A stretch of DNA of 12,827 nt. It comes from Bacteroidota bacterium. Its GTDB lineage: Bacteria > Bacteroidota > Bacteroidia > Chitinophagales > Chitinophagaceae. The position numbers and the translations under genes were made by a program. The notes under the pieces are model-generated. The model saw only the letters and a list, made by a program, of their open reading frames with translations, was not told the DNA's origin and searched no databases. Where the stretch lies: NCBI GenBank assembly GCA_028876035.1, contig JAGWTK010000075.1:1-12827 (forward strand). Reading direction: 5' to 3'. Of this stretch, positions 6,948 to 12,827 are shown in pieces. Within the stretch, counting starts at the first letter, position 1, and each line of letters begins with the position of its first letter.

Positions 6948-7874
6948 ATGAATTATACCTTTCACCAGCTGCGCATCTTCAGCGTGATTGTAGAAAAGCA
7001 AAGTGTTACCAAGGCGGCAGAGGAACTGCACATGACCCAGCCCGCTGTATCCATTCAATTGAAAAACCTGCAGGATCAGTTCGACATTCCGCTGACAGAA
7101 GTCATTGGCCGGAAATTGTACATCACCGATTTTGGAAAGGAATTGTACCAGATGGCGGAGACCATTTTGCAGGAAGTCGCCAATATCGACTACAAGACCC
7201 AGGAATTCAGGGGGATGTTGTCGGGTCGATTAAAACTATCTGCTGCTTCTACCGGTAAATATGTGATCCCCTATTACCTAAACGGATTTCTGTCGCAGCA
7301 TCCGAAAGTTGATCTGGCCATTGATGTCACCAATAAAACGAGGGTAGTCGAGAGCCTGGAGAACAATGAAGTAGATTTTGCACTGGTGTCGGTGATGCCC
7401 GATCAGCTGCCGCTGCAGCAGGAAGTGTTGTTGCCCAATAAGCTTGTACTTACGAGTGCGTACCGGTCGAAATGGGATCTGCCCAAAAAAGCCAGCAAGC
7501 ATATCTTTGATGATCTGCCCCTTATTTTTCGCGAGGAAGGTTCCGGCACCCGGGTGAAGATGCAGCAGTATTTTGAGAAAGTGCACATTACTCCCAAAGT
7601 ACGTTTCGAGTTAACTTCCAGCGAGGCTGTGAAGCAGGCGGTGATGGCCGGACTGGGTTATTCTATTCAATCTATTTTAAGTATCAAAAATGAATTGAAG
7701 CAAAAGGAGATTCGCATCATTCCGGTAGCTGGCTTGCCATTGGTAGAAAACTGGCGGCTCGTTTGGCTGAAGCAGAAGCGGCTCAGCGTGGTGGCCGCGG
7801 CTTTTTTGAAATATATACAGGAGAACAAACAGGCGATTTATGCTGCACGGTTTGCGTGGATAGAGAAGTATTAG
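6948..7874 (+). CDS. LysR-family transcriptional regulator
   Basis: The product is 308 residues, typical for the family. An N-terminal winged helix-turn-helix (residues 5-62) shows the usual sequence SVTKAAEELHMTQPAVSIQLKNLQ in its helices (19-42). A linker helix follows (about 63-90), then a periplasmic-binding-like effector domain (about 91-295) with STGKYVIPYYL at its start and FREEGSGTR around 195. The layout resembles the CysB/CbbR side of the family. It is divergent from icd across an 86-bp spacer containing a palindrome, so control of icd or of itself is plausible but inferred. The effector is unknown. The TAG stop begins a 7-bp-period array. Confidence 0.93.
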   Translation: MNYTFHQLRIFSVIVEKQSVTKAAEELHMTQPAVSIQLKNLQDQFDIPLTEVIGRKLYITDFGKELYQMAETILQEVANIDYKTQEFRGMLSGRLKLSAASTGKYVIPYYLNGFLSQHPKVDLAIDVTNKTRVVESLENNEVDFALVSVMPDQLPLQQEVLLPNKLVLTSAYRSKWDLPKKASKHIFDDLPLIFREEGSGTRVKMQQYFEKVHITPKVRFELTSSEAVKQAVMAGLGYSIQSILSIKNELKQKEIRIIPVAGLPLVENWRLVWLKQKRLSVVAAAFLKYIQENKQAIYAARFAWIEKY

Positions 7875-7900
7875 TGGTAAATATTAAGTTGTAAGTTGGC
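7873..7900 (+). repeat. 7-bp-period array overlapping the stop codon of the LysR gene
   Basis: Four consecutive heptamers start at the A of the TAG stop (7872-7874). The first and third fit AGTNNNA (AGTGGTA, AGTTGTA), the second is a variant (AATATTA), and the fourth is AGTTGGC. Stop triplets at 7872, 7878, 7885 and 7892 cover all three frames. A REP-like palindrome in the same orientation follows 42 bp later. Confidence 0.6.
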
Positions 7901-7942
7901 TGACGCCGGCGCTGTGTCAGGAATTAAACCTTCGTTTTTGAT

Positions 7943-7970
7943 CGTCACCCCCGTGAAAACGGGGGTCTCC
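7943..7970 (+). repeat. REP-like palindromic element, copy 3
   Basis: The head CGTC is followed by a perfect 8-bp stem, acccccgt (7947-7954) and acgggggt (7959-7966), with a GAAA loop, then CTCC. It has the same layout as the minus-strand copy at 504-532. It lies between the LysR gene and the peptidase gene. It could slow transcription or stabilise RNA, but there is no T-run, so it is not a standard terminator. Confidence 0.7.
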
Positions 7971-8010
7971 GGCTAAGATGTCTGGCTCCAAAGCAATAGA
8001 TTTATACATT

Positions 8011-9357
8011 ATGAAACCTCTGCATTCCCTATTACTGCTCCTAACAGCTACTGCTGCAATCGGCCAGCAGCGACTCGACTACTCCTTTGCCCAGTCACCC
8101 GTAAAGAACCAGGCTGATCGGGGTACCTGTACCGCTTTTGGCATTTGTGCCGCATTTGAAACATCGCCGCTGGTGCCATCTGATATGAGTGAACAGTATG
8201 TGTTCGCGATGATCAAATACAATCACTATACGTTTCGCAATTTCAGTTTTGCTGGTCAGCCTGAGAAAGAATACCTCAGCGATGAAGGCGAAATGCTGGA
8301 AAATTACATCAACTGTATCCGTTACAGCGGACTGGTGCCGGAAGAGATGATGCCTTATGATCCCTCGGCGCCGATTGCGAGGAACGACAGCGATCTGTTC
8401 AATAAGTATATGGACATAACAAAAAATGTTCCTGCTGAGATCTTTGAGTCTGCCCGGAGAGAATGTTATAAACTCGGCGAAGAACAATTTGAATACCTCG
8501 ACCTACAGAAGGTCAAAGACATCAACTACATCAAACAACTCTTACAAAGCGGCATTACAGCCATTCCGGTTTGTTATAATATTAATAGTACGGGCTGGAG
8601 CCGTTTGCTGGAGTTAAGCAGTCTGAATATTGACTATCCGGTTATCAGCTTCGATGATATCATGCAGGTAAAGCAAGACGGCAGCTGGTTGTCGGTGTAC
8701 GAGGCGAAGAAAAAAGATCCGCTCATAGAGGAGAAAATACTGATGAAGCGAATGGAAATCCGGCCGAGGTACAAAAATCCAAAGAGCGGGCAACCTGAAT
8801 TCATCGACGGGGGACATTGCGTTACCATTGTTGGCTATACGGAAGATGGATTTATCATTAAGAACAGCTGGGGGACCGACTGGGCCTATGGTGGTTACGC
8901 AGTGGTGAGTTTCAATTACCACAAGTTGCTGAGTAAAGAGGCCCTGGTGTTAAAAAACTTCCGGATACAAAAGAACGGCATTGCCGGACCATTCGATGTG
9001 TTGCAAAAAGAAAGCCTGCGGCTGAAGCTGCTGCCCTCAAAGGTCAATGGACTTGCGCAAACCAAATTGAGTTTGTTTTACCTGGGTCCGCGTTTGATGC
9101 CGGAATTGGAGCAAGCGAATATTAAATTTTATAACAGCAATACCAATGCGCTGATTGGTGCGATTAACTTACCAATGGATTCCGCTGCGCAGGCTTCCGC
9201 GTTCACACGCCCATTACCTGCGGGTATCACTTTCGCTCTGATAGCCAAACAACCGGTGTATGCGCTCATGGAGATCACGTATAACAACGGGCTCAGAAAA
9301 GTATCGGCAAGGTTTGAGGGACTTCAATGGATGAATGAAACCTATCGTAGTCTTTAG
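8011..9357 (+). CDS. Secreted papain-family (C1) cysteine peptidase
   Basis: The product is 448 residues from the ATG at 8011. The frame opens at 7978, but the internal start gives a clean signal peptide (MKPLHSLLLLLTATAAIG) with cleavage near residue 19. The catalytic set of clan CA family C1 is complete: oxyanion Gln34 and nucleophile Cys40 in NQADRGTCTAFG, His269 in GGHCVTIVGY, and Asn285 in IIKNSWGTDW. The Cys-to-His distance is 229 residues, longer than in papain, so the domain carries an inserted segment (about 75-255) rich in charged residues. About 130 residues after the catalytic Asn form a beta-rich C-terminal extension. There is no obvious propeptide between the signal and the catalytic Cys. 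It is probably periplasmic or exported. Its last codons run into a 7-bp-period repeat. Confidence 0.88.
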   Translation: MKPLHSLLLLLTATAAIGQQRLDYSFAQSPVKNQADRGTCTAFGICAAFETSPLVPSDMSEQYVFAMIKYNHYTFRNFSFAGQPEKEYLSDEGEMLENYINCIRYSGLVPEEMMPYDPSAPIARNDSDLFNKYMDITKNVPAEIFESARRECYKLGEEQFEYLDLQKVKDINYIKQLLQSGITAIPVCYNINSTGWSRLLELSSLNIDYPVISFDDIMQVKQDGSWLSVYEAKKKDPLIEEKILMKRMEIRPRYKNPKSGQPEFIDGGHCVTIVGYTEDGFIIKNSWGTDWAYGGYAVVSFNYHKLLSKEALVLKNFRIQKNGIAGPFDVLQKESLRLKLLPSKVNGLAQTKLSLFYLGPRLMPELEQANIKFYNSNTNALIGAINLPMDSAAQASAFTRPLPAGITFALIAKQPVYALMEITYNNGLRKVSARFEGLQWMNETYRSL

Positions 9358-9397
9358 TCCATAGTCAGTAGTCTGAAGTCGATAGTGGACGGTTTGA
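9349..9397 (+). repeat. 7-bp-period array spanning the stop codon of the peptidase gene
   Basis: Seven heptamers start inside the last two sense codons. Five begin AGTC (for example AGTCTTT, AGTCCAT), the sixth is AGTGGAC and the seventh GGTTTGA. The TAG stop (9355-9357) is part of the array, and TAG recurs at 9362 and 9369, giving one in each frame. The register continues, after a one-base slip, into the array at 9419-9453. Confidence 0.75.
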
Positions 9398-9418
9398 GTT
9401 CTGGTCTCCGTAGCCAGT

Positions 9419-9453
9419 GTTCTTAGTTTACGGTTTTTGGTTCTTAGTCCTTC
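9419..9453 (+). repeat. 7-bp-period GTT array, first block
   Basis: Five consecutive heptamers begin with GTT or GTC: gttctta, gtttacg, gtttttg, gttctta, gtccttc. The first and fourth are identical. The block is in 7-bp register with the preceding array once a one-base slip at 9398 is allowed. Confidence 0.65.
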
Positions 9454-9552
9454 ATGCGGAATGGCTTTAGGCGTTTGCGGGTCTACAGTCAGGTAGTTAA
9501 TTATCTGGATCCATTTCTTACATACTCAAATATTATATCTTAAATGCAGCGA

Positions 9553-9587
9553 GTTCTTAGTTCGTGGTTTATCGTTCATGGTTCTAT
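9553..9587 (+). repeat. 7-bp-period GTT array, second block
   Basis: Five consecutive heptamers begin with GTT: gttctta, gttcgtg, gtttatc, gttcatg, gttctat. The first unit is identical to the first unit of the block at 9419-9453, so the two blocks belong to one repeat type separated by about 100 bp of other sequence. Confidence 0.65.
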
Positions 9588-9906
9588 ATGCGAAGTTGCC
9601 GCTGTTATGCGCGCGTACGGTAAGGTCAAAGAACAGGAAATCGCCTTTGGGTTGAACTTTTGTATTCATTGGTTTGTGCTGTTCGTGCTGTGCCTCCATG
9701 TAAACTCAGTTCATTGAGCCATTGGCGCTGTATTGGCACCCGTTGGTTGACATCAATAACATTGCCCGGCAATCTGACTCATTTACCAAAGTTTGTTACG
9801 CAGGTGGCCGCAAGTACGGGTAATTCAAAATACAACTTTCAGGGTATACGCTTAGCAATGCATAAGCTCTAGTATTACATCCTGAAAGCAACCAAAAAAA
9901 GCACCA

Positions 9907-10311
9907 ATGAAAAAGATACTCCTGCTCGCGCTTAGCGCATTTTTGTTCTTTACGTCTTGTAAGAAATCAGATACTACGCCACCACCGTTTGACCCGGCTG
10001 GCAGCACCTGGACGGGTACGGCCAATGTACCCGGACTTAGTCTCAGCAACAAAGCATTTGTTTTGACTTTTAATGCCGATGGCACCTTAACCGGCAGTTT
10101 CACCAACGGTTCCAGTTTTGCACTTACCGGTACCTGGAACCTTCGTCCCAATAATGTAACGATGCATATCTTTTTTACGCTTGCCAGTGTGAGCGGCAGT
10201 TACGTTGGACAGGGAACGCTTACGACGAATAATACAAAACTTGAGTCGGGGGTTGCTACCAATGCTACCACGCCGAGTGCGAATTTGAATTTTACCGTAA
10301 CGAAGGGATAG
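9907..10311 (+). CDS. Small lipoprotein of unknown function
   Basis: The product is 134 residues. A lipoprotein signal (MKKILLLALSAFLFFTSC) has its lipobox Cys at residue 18, followed by a short Lys/Ser/Thr/Pro linker (KKSDTTPPPFDP). The remaining 100 residues are rich in Thr, Ser, Gly and Asn with alternating hydrophobics, including WTGTANV, FNADGTLTGSF and LTGTWNL. This suggests a small beta-barrel or sandwich of the lipocalin-like kind common in Bacteroidota lipoproteins. No specific family was recognised. It should be anchored in a membrane after signal peptidase II cleavage. The residues just after Cys are not strongly acidic, so surface export cannot be judged. The gene is monocistronic and is followed by a terminator hairpin. 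Confidence 0.82.
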   Translation: MKKILLLALSAFLFFTSCKKSDTTPPPFDPAGSTWTGTANVPGLSLSNKAFVLTFNADGTLTGSFTNGSSFALTGTWNLRPNNVTMHIFFTLASVSGSYVGQGTLTTNNTKLESGVATNATTPSANLNFTVTKG

Positions 10312-10360
10312 TTTGTGTTGCGAAAATGTTAGCGCTCTCGTTGCCGGGCGGACCGGAAAA

Positions 10361-10409
10361 ATATAAAAAGGGACAATCTGCATTGTTAGCAGTTCGTCCC
10401 TTTTTATAT
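10361..10409. terminator. Long hairpin terminator between convergent genes
   Basis: A perfect 14-bp inverted repeat pairs atataaaaagggac (10361-10374) with gtccctttttatat (10396-10409). The 21-nt loop contains a further ctgc/gcag pairing. The arms supply A- and T-runs on both strands, so the hairpin can act in both directions. It sits between the convergent lipoprotein gene (ending at 10311) and SDR gene (ending at 10427). Confidence 0.85.
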
Positions 10410-10426
10410 CATGCTTCCATATTGGT

Positions 10427-11290
10427 TCAATTCAGTAATTCCCCCATGCCAAATGCCGCAAGGGTTTTTTCATATTCAATTTTCACGCCTTCGTTAGCGG
10501 CTCTTACAATATGACCGGTTGCAGGATCAACGACAGTTCTTAACGGCCGTTGACCTTTCGGTAAGTTGATAAGGTCTACCACCGCATCGGCTATTTCCTG
10601 CGGATCTGGTTTTACGGTTTCAAATAATTGAGCGATGCCTTTCCCCATTTGTTCGGGGATGGCTGCGAGTGGTCCGTATTCAGCTGTGACTGCGGCATCC
10701 GATCCTGTTTTTAACTTGTGCAGGATATCGGTGGGGAAGGCACCGGGTTGCAGCAAGGTCACATCTACCCCCAGTTTCTTCACTTCATAATGCAGGCCTT
10801 CGCTCAGTCCTTCCAGGCCAAACTTAGCCGCACTGTACACGGTCATAAATGGAAACGCAAAACGACCAGCTCCACTGGAGATATTTATGATCAGGCCTTC
10901 CGCCTGCTTTCTCATTGAGGGCAATACTGCCTTCATCAAGCGCCAGTTGGCTACTACGTGAATGCCAAACATCTCCTCCACGTCGGTGGTAGTAAAGCTT
11001 TCTGCTACGCCGGATGCGCCAAATCCCGCGTTGTTGACCAACACATCGATACGGCCCTCTTTTTTAATGATTGAATCAATGGCATGCTGTACACTTTCTT
11101 CACTGGTAAGCGTAACGTCGAGAACGGTGATGTTGGGCACCGTAGAGAGGGCTTTTGCTTTATCTGCATTTTTGCTTTGGGTATCCCGCATGGTTGCATA
11201 TACGGTATGTCCGAGATCGGCCAATGTATTCGCTGTAAGCCAGCCAAACCCGCTATTCGTGCCGGTAATTAAAACAACTTTCTTGCTCAT
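10427..11290 (-). CDS. Short-chain dehydrogenase/reductase (SDR), classical type
   Basis: The product is 287 residues from the ATG at 11290. The open frame upstream crosses the promoter region and is not credible. The family motifs are all present: nucleotide-binding TGTNSGFG (9-16), NNAG (87-89 region), catalytic Ser139 in NISSG, Tyr152 and Lys156 in YSAAK, and PG after strand six (LQPGAFPTD). Arg35 just after the second strand (YATMRD) suggests NADP(H) preference. The C-terminal region (about 195-287) is longer than in the shortest SDRs and may form the substrate pocket. The substrate is unknown; it is probably a carbonyl compound. The gene is divergent from an HxlR-family regulator, which may control it. 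It ends at the shared hairpin terminator. Confidence 0.92.
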   Translation of the reverse strand: MSKKVVLITGTNSGFGWLTANTLADLGHTVYATMRDTQSKNADKAKALSTVPNITVLDVTLTSEESVQHAIDSIIKKEGRIDVLVNNAGFGASGVAESFTTTDVEEMFGIHVVANWRLMKAVLPSMRKQAEGLIINISSGAGRFAFPFMTVYSAAKFGLEGLSEGLHYEVKKLGVDVTLLQPGAFPTDILHKLKTGSDAAVTAEYGPLAAIPEQMGKGIAQLFETVKPDPQEIADAVVDLINLPKGQRPLRTVVDPATGHIVRAANEGVKIEYEKTLAAFGMGELLN

Positions 11291-11305
11291 GGTTTCTGAT
11301 TTTTG

Positions 11306-11338
11306 TTTGCACAAATGTGGTGACAATTTGTAACTTTG
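11306..11338 (+). promoter_or_regulatory. Bacteroidota-type promoter of the HxlR gene with embedded inverted repeat
   Basis: TTTG at 11306-11309 and TAACTTTG at 11331-11338 match the Bacteroidota -33/-7 consensus (TTTG and TAnnTTTG) with a 21-bp spacing, placing the start of transcription about 35 nt before the ATG at 11380. An inverted repeat, acaaat (11311-11316) and atttgt (11326-11331), fills the space between the two elements. A protein bound there would block the promoter, so it is a candidate operator for the HxlR protein. Confidence 0.55.
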
Positions 11339-11379
11339 TGTCAATAGGTAATAGTTTATTTTAAGCAACCAATTTACGT

Positions 11380-11757
11380 ATGGGTAATACAGTGACAACA
11401 AAGAAACCAGCTGATGCAAAGCCATCCACTGCGGCATGCACCCTTTCAATGAAAGCTATCCAGGATATTATGGACGTTTTGGGTGGCAAATGGAGAATAT
11501 CTATTGTAACCTGTTTGTGCTTTAGTCCGAGGCGATTCAGTGAATTGTTGAAGATGGTAGATGGTATATCAGGAAAAGTATTGAGTCGTGAATTGAAAGA
11601 TCTCGAAATGAACAAACTCATTTCGCGAACGGTAAAAGACACGCAGCCCATTACCGTGGAGTACGCGATTACGGACTATGGAAATTCATTTAAAGAACTT
11701 ATTCAGATTATGGCGGAATGGGGTGTAAAACACCGGAAGAAAATCATCGGGCATTGA
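11380..11757 (+). CDS. HxlR-family winged-helix transcriptional regulator
   Basis: The product is 125 residues, the usual length. After a basic N-terminal tail of about 18 residues, the family pattern is clear: Cys20, GGKWRI (35-40), RRFSELL (51-57), GISGKVLSRELKDLE (62-76) as the recognition region, then the wing and PITVEYAITDYG (90-101), and a C-terminal helix ending with EWG. The N-terminal Cys corresponds in position to the redox-sensing Cys of YodB- and HypR-type members, and Cys45 and Cys47 are also present, so a response to electrophiles or quinones is possible but inferred. It is divergent from an SDR gene, a frequent target arrangement, and its own promoter contains an inverted repeat. 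Confidence 0.92.
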   Translation: MGNTVTTKKPADAKPSTAACTLSMKAIQDIMDVLGGKWRISIVTCLCFSPRRFSELLKMVDGISGKVLSRELKDLEMNKLISRTVKDTQPITVEYAITDYGNSFKELIQIMAEWGVKHRKKIIGH

Positions 11758-11930
11758 TGCTGGCGGCCATGCAATAAAAATCCTTTGCCATTAAGGCCGG
11801 TTAAATTCCGTTTCCGACACAGGGTTTTGGGATGAATATGGCTTTGTAAAAAATGGCTACAACAAACGCTGATTTGACTAAATGGTCGAGGGCGTTTGTA
11901 TGCAATTTTGTGGGATAAAATATTTCAAGT

Positions 11931-12692
11931 ATGACAAAGACAACAATCGCATTGGTCACCGGTGGCAGCAGGGGCCTGGGCAGGGATATGGTACTCAATC
12001 TTGCAAAAAATGGAAACAATATCATTTTCACCTACCGTGATAATAAAACAGAATCCGATAAGGTAGTGGAAGAAGTAGTGGCATTAGGCAGGAAGGCATC
12101 GGCCTATGCGTTGGATATGCAAGACATAAAGGCATTTGATAGTTTTGTACAGCAAGTAACACAACACCTGCAGAAGCATGAGCACTCGCCCAATATTGAC
12201 TACCTGGTGAACAATGCAGGCGCCGGCGTTTATGGCTCAGTGACAGAAACCACGGAAACGCAATTTGACCTGATGATGAACGTGCACCTGAAGGGCGTAT
12301 ATTTTCTTACGCAAAAATTAATTCCTTTTATCAATGACGGTGGTGCCATCGTAAATATATCGTCTGGTCTTACCCGGGTAAGCTTTCCGAAAGTATCCGC
12401 CTATGCGAGCATGAAAGGCGCAATCGAAACCTATACAAGATGTTTGGCAAAGGAATTGGGTCCGCGGAACATCCGGGCAAATGTGGTGGCACCGGGTGCA
12501 ATTGCAACCGATTTTGGCGGTGGTTCAAACAAAAACAATGAAGAAAAAAGAAAGGCGATTGCCGGCATTACTGCCTTGGGCAGGGTAGGTGAGCCCGAGG
12601 ATATCGGGGCGACTGTCGCCTTTATTTGTAGCCCGGGAGCAAATTGGTTAAACGGACAAAGAATTGAATTGTCCGGCGGTATGATGATTTAA
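11931..12692 (+). CDS. Short-chain dehydrogenase/reductase (SDR), FabG-like
   Basis: The product is 253 residues, full length for classical SDRs. It has TGGSRGLG (10-17), Arg36 after the second strand (FTYRD) favouring NADP(H), NNAG (94-97), catalytic Ser145 in NISSG, Tyr158 and Lys162 in YASMK, and APGAIATDF (187-195). The C-terminus reads GQRIELSGGMMI, close to the usual GQ-x-hydrophobic-x-x-x-GG ending. The overall form resembles 3-oxoacyl-ACP reductase-like enzymes, but a role in fatty acid synthesis is not supported by the neighbours. It lies 173 bp after the HxlR gene on the same strand. It is clearly divergent in sequence from the other SDR in this window, so it is not a recent duplicate. 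The substrate is unknown. Confidence 0.92.
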   Translation: MTKTTIALVTGGSRGLGRDMVLNLAKNGNNIIFTYRDNKTESDKVVEEVVALGRKASAYALDMQDIKAFDSFVQQVTQHLQKHEHSPNIDYLVNNAGAGVYGSVTETTETQFDLMMNVHLKGVYFLTQKLIPFINDGGAIVNISSGLTRVSFPKVSAYASMKGAIETYTRCLAKELGPRNIRANVVAPGAIATDFGGGSNKNNEEKRKAIAGITALGRVGEPEDIGATVAFICSPGANWLNGQRIELSGGMMI

Positions 12693-12746
12693 CTTTTTTA
12701 GAATTAGGTAGAACTTTCTCATTTGAATGTTCAGCGGCTGATAACA

Positions 12747-12782
12747 AACTAATTTATTTAGTATATTGCAGCTAAATTAGTT
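12747..12782. repeat. 10-bp inverted repeat before the right-edge reading frame
   Basis: A perfect inverted repeat pairs aactaattta (12747-12756) with taaattagtt (12773-12782) around 16 nt. It ends 3 bp before a possible start codon. It could be an operator, a 5' leader hairpin, or part of a mobile element end. It is too AT-rich and has no T-run to call a terminator for the preceding SDR gene. Confidence 0.5.
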
Positions 12783-12785
12783 AGT

Positions 12786-12827
12786 ATGTTTAGAGGGGTT
12801 AACGGATGCGAGTTTCAGCAGTTATTT
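12786..12827 (+). CDS. Possible start of a further gene, cut by the window edge
   Basis: An ATG at 12786 opens a frame of 14 codons (MFRGVNGCEFQQLF) that runs off the window. The hydrophobic-polar spacing (EFQQLF) loosely recalls the N-terminus of zinc-ribbon transposases of the IS1595 type, which start with a similar F-x-x-x-F pattern before their first Cys pair. Fourteen residues are too few to assign a family. The inverted repeat immediately upstream is the only other clue. Confidence 0.3.
   Translation, partial: MFRGVNGCEFQQLF

Larger units (their letters stand above)
9358..9906. other. 549-bp gene-poor spacer with short-period repeats
   Basis: No convincing gene was found. The left half (9358-9587) is dominated by degenerate 7-bp-period arrays. 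The right half (about 9600-9870) has higher-GC, protein-like stretches on the minus strand in two frames: a 57-residue frame at 9526-9699, and an overlapping frame upstream broken by TGA near 9780. This may be a decayed gene or an intergenic repeat. The plus-strand frame at 9660-9872 has no recognisable features. No clear promoter for the downstream lipoprotein was identified. Confidence 0.5.

Noticed and set aside
6581..7258. 225-residue plus-strand frame across the icd/LysR spacer
   Set aside because: It overlaps the start of icd in antisense and the LysR gene in another frame, and has no family features.
7943..7970. Rho-independent terminator after the LysR gene
   Set aside because: The stem is strong but there is no T-run after it, and the same element occurs elsewhere as a dispersed palindrome.
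9660..9872. 70-residue plus-strand frame in the gene-poor spacer
   Set aside because: No recognisable motif or start signal, and the minus strand looks more coding-like here.
11801..12031. 76-residue minus-strand frame between the HxlR and second SDR genes
   Set aside because: It overlaps the start of the SDR gene in antisense and resembles a shadow. The 173-bp spacer otherwise shows no clear feature.

Overview
The window looks like chromosomal DNA from a member of the Bacteroidota, most likely a Chitinophagaceae-type organism. This is inferred from one clear TAnnTTTG-type promoter, weak or absent Shine-Dalgarno sequences, a lipoprotein beginning MKKILLLALS...TSC, an isocitrate dehydrogenase with a C-terminal extension, and the general protein style. 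No rRNA, tRNA, CRISPR array, phage module or complete insertion sequence was seen. No species can be named from the sequence alone.

Left part (1-6861). A small conserved-looking gene (90-353, +) is followed by a 249-bp spacer with palindromic REP-like elements and short tandem arrays. A minus-strand block follows, read from right to left: isocitrate dehydrogenase (icd), a small coiled-coil protein, and a compact three-gene exporter made of an ABC membrane/ATPase subunit, an HlyD-type adaptor and a TolC-type outer-membrane channel. The exporter genes are 10 and 13 bp apart, so they are almost certainly one transcript and together should span both membranes. The ATPase domain has lost most of its catalytic consensus motifs although the reading frame is intact. 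No cargo gene is evident.

Middle (6862-10426). A LysR-type regulator is divergent from icd, with a 16-bp palindrome between them. It is followed by a REP-like hairpin, a secreted papain-family (C1) cysteine peptidase with a complete catalytic set, a 549-bp gene-poor spacer full of 7-bp-period repeats, and a small lipoprotein. A long hairpin terminator separates the lipoprotein from the convergent gene to its right.

Right part (10427-12827). A short-chain dehydrogenase (SDR) is divergent from an HxlR-family regulator. The spacer carries a consensus Bacteroidota promoter with an inverted repeat between its two elements, which is a good candidate for autoregulation and control of the SDR. A second SDR follows on the plus strand. 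The window ends 14 codons into a possible further gene, with an inverted repeat just before it.

The most unusual signals are not genes. At the ends of three unrelated genes (TolC-like, LysR, C1 peptidase), arrays with a 7-bp period of form AGTNNNA/T begin in register with the TAG stop codon and place TAG or TAA in all three reading frames. An 8-bp-period array with the same consequence lies just after the first small gene. At two of the three sites the array is followed by a REP-like palindrome in the same orientation.
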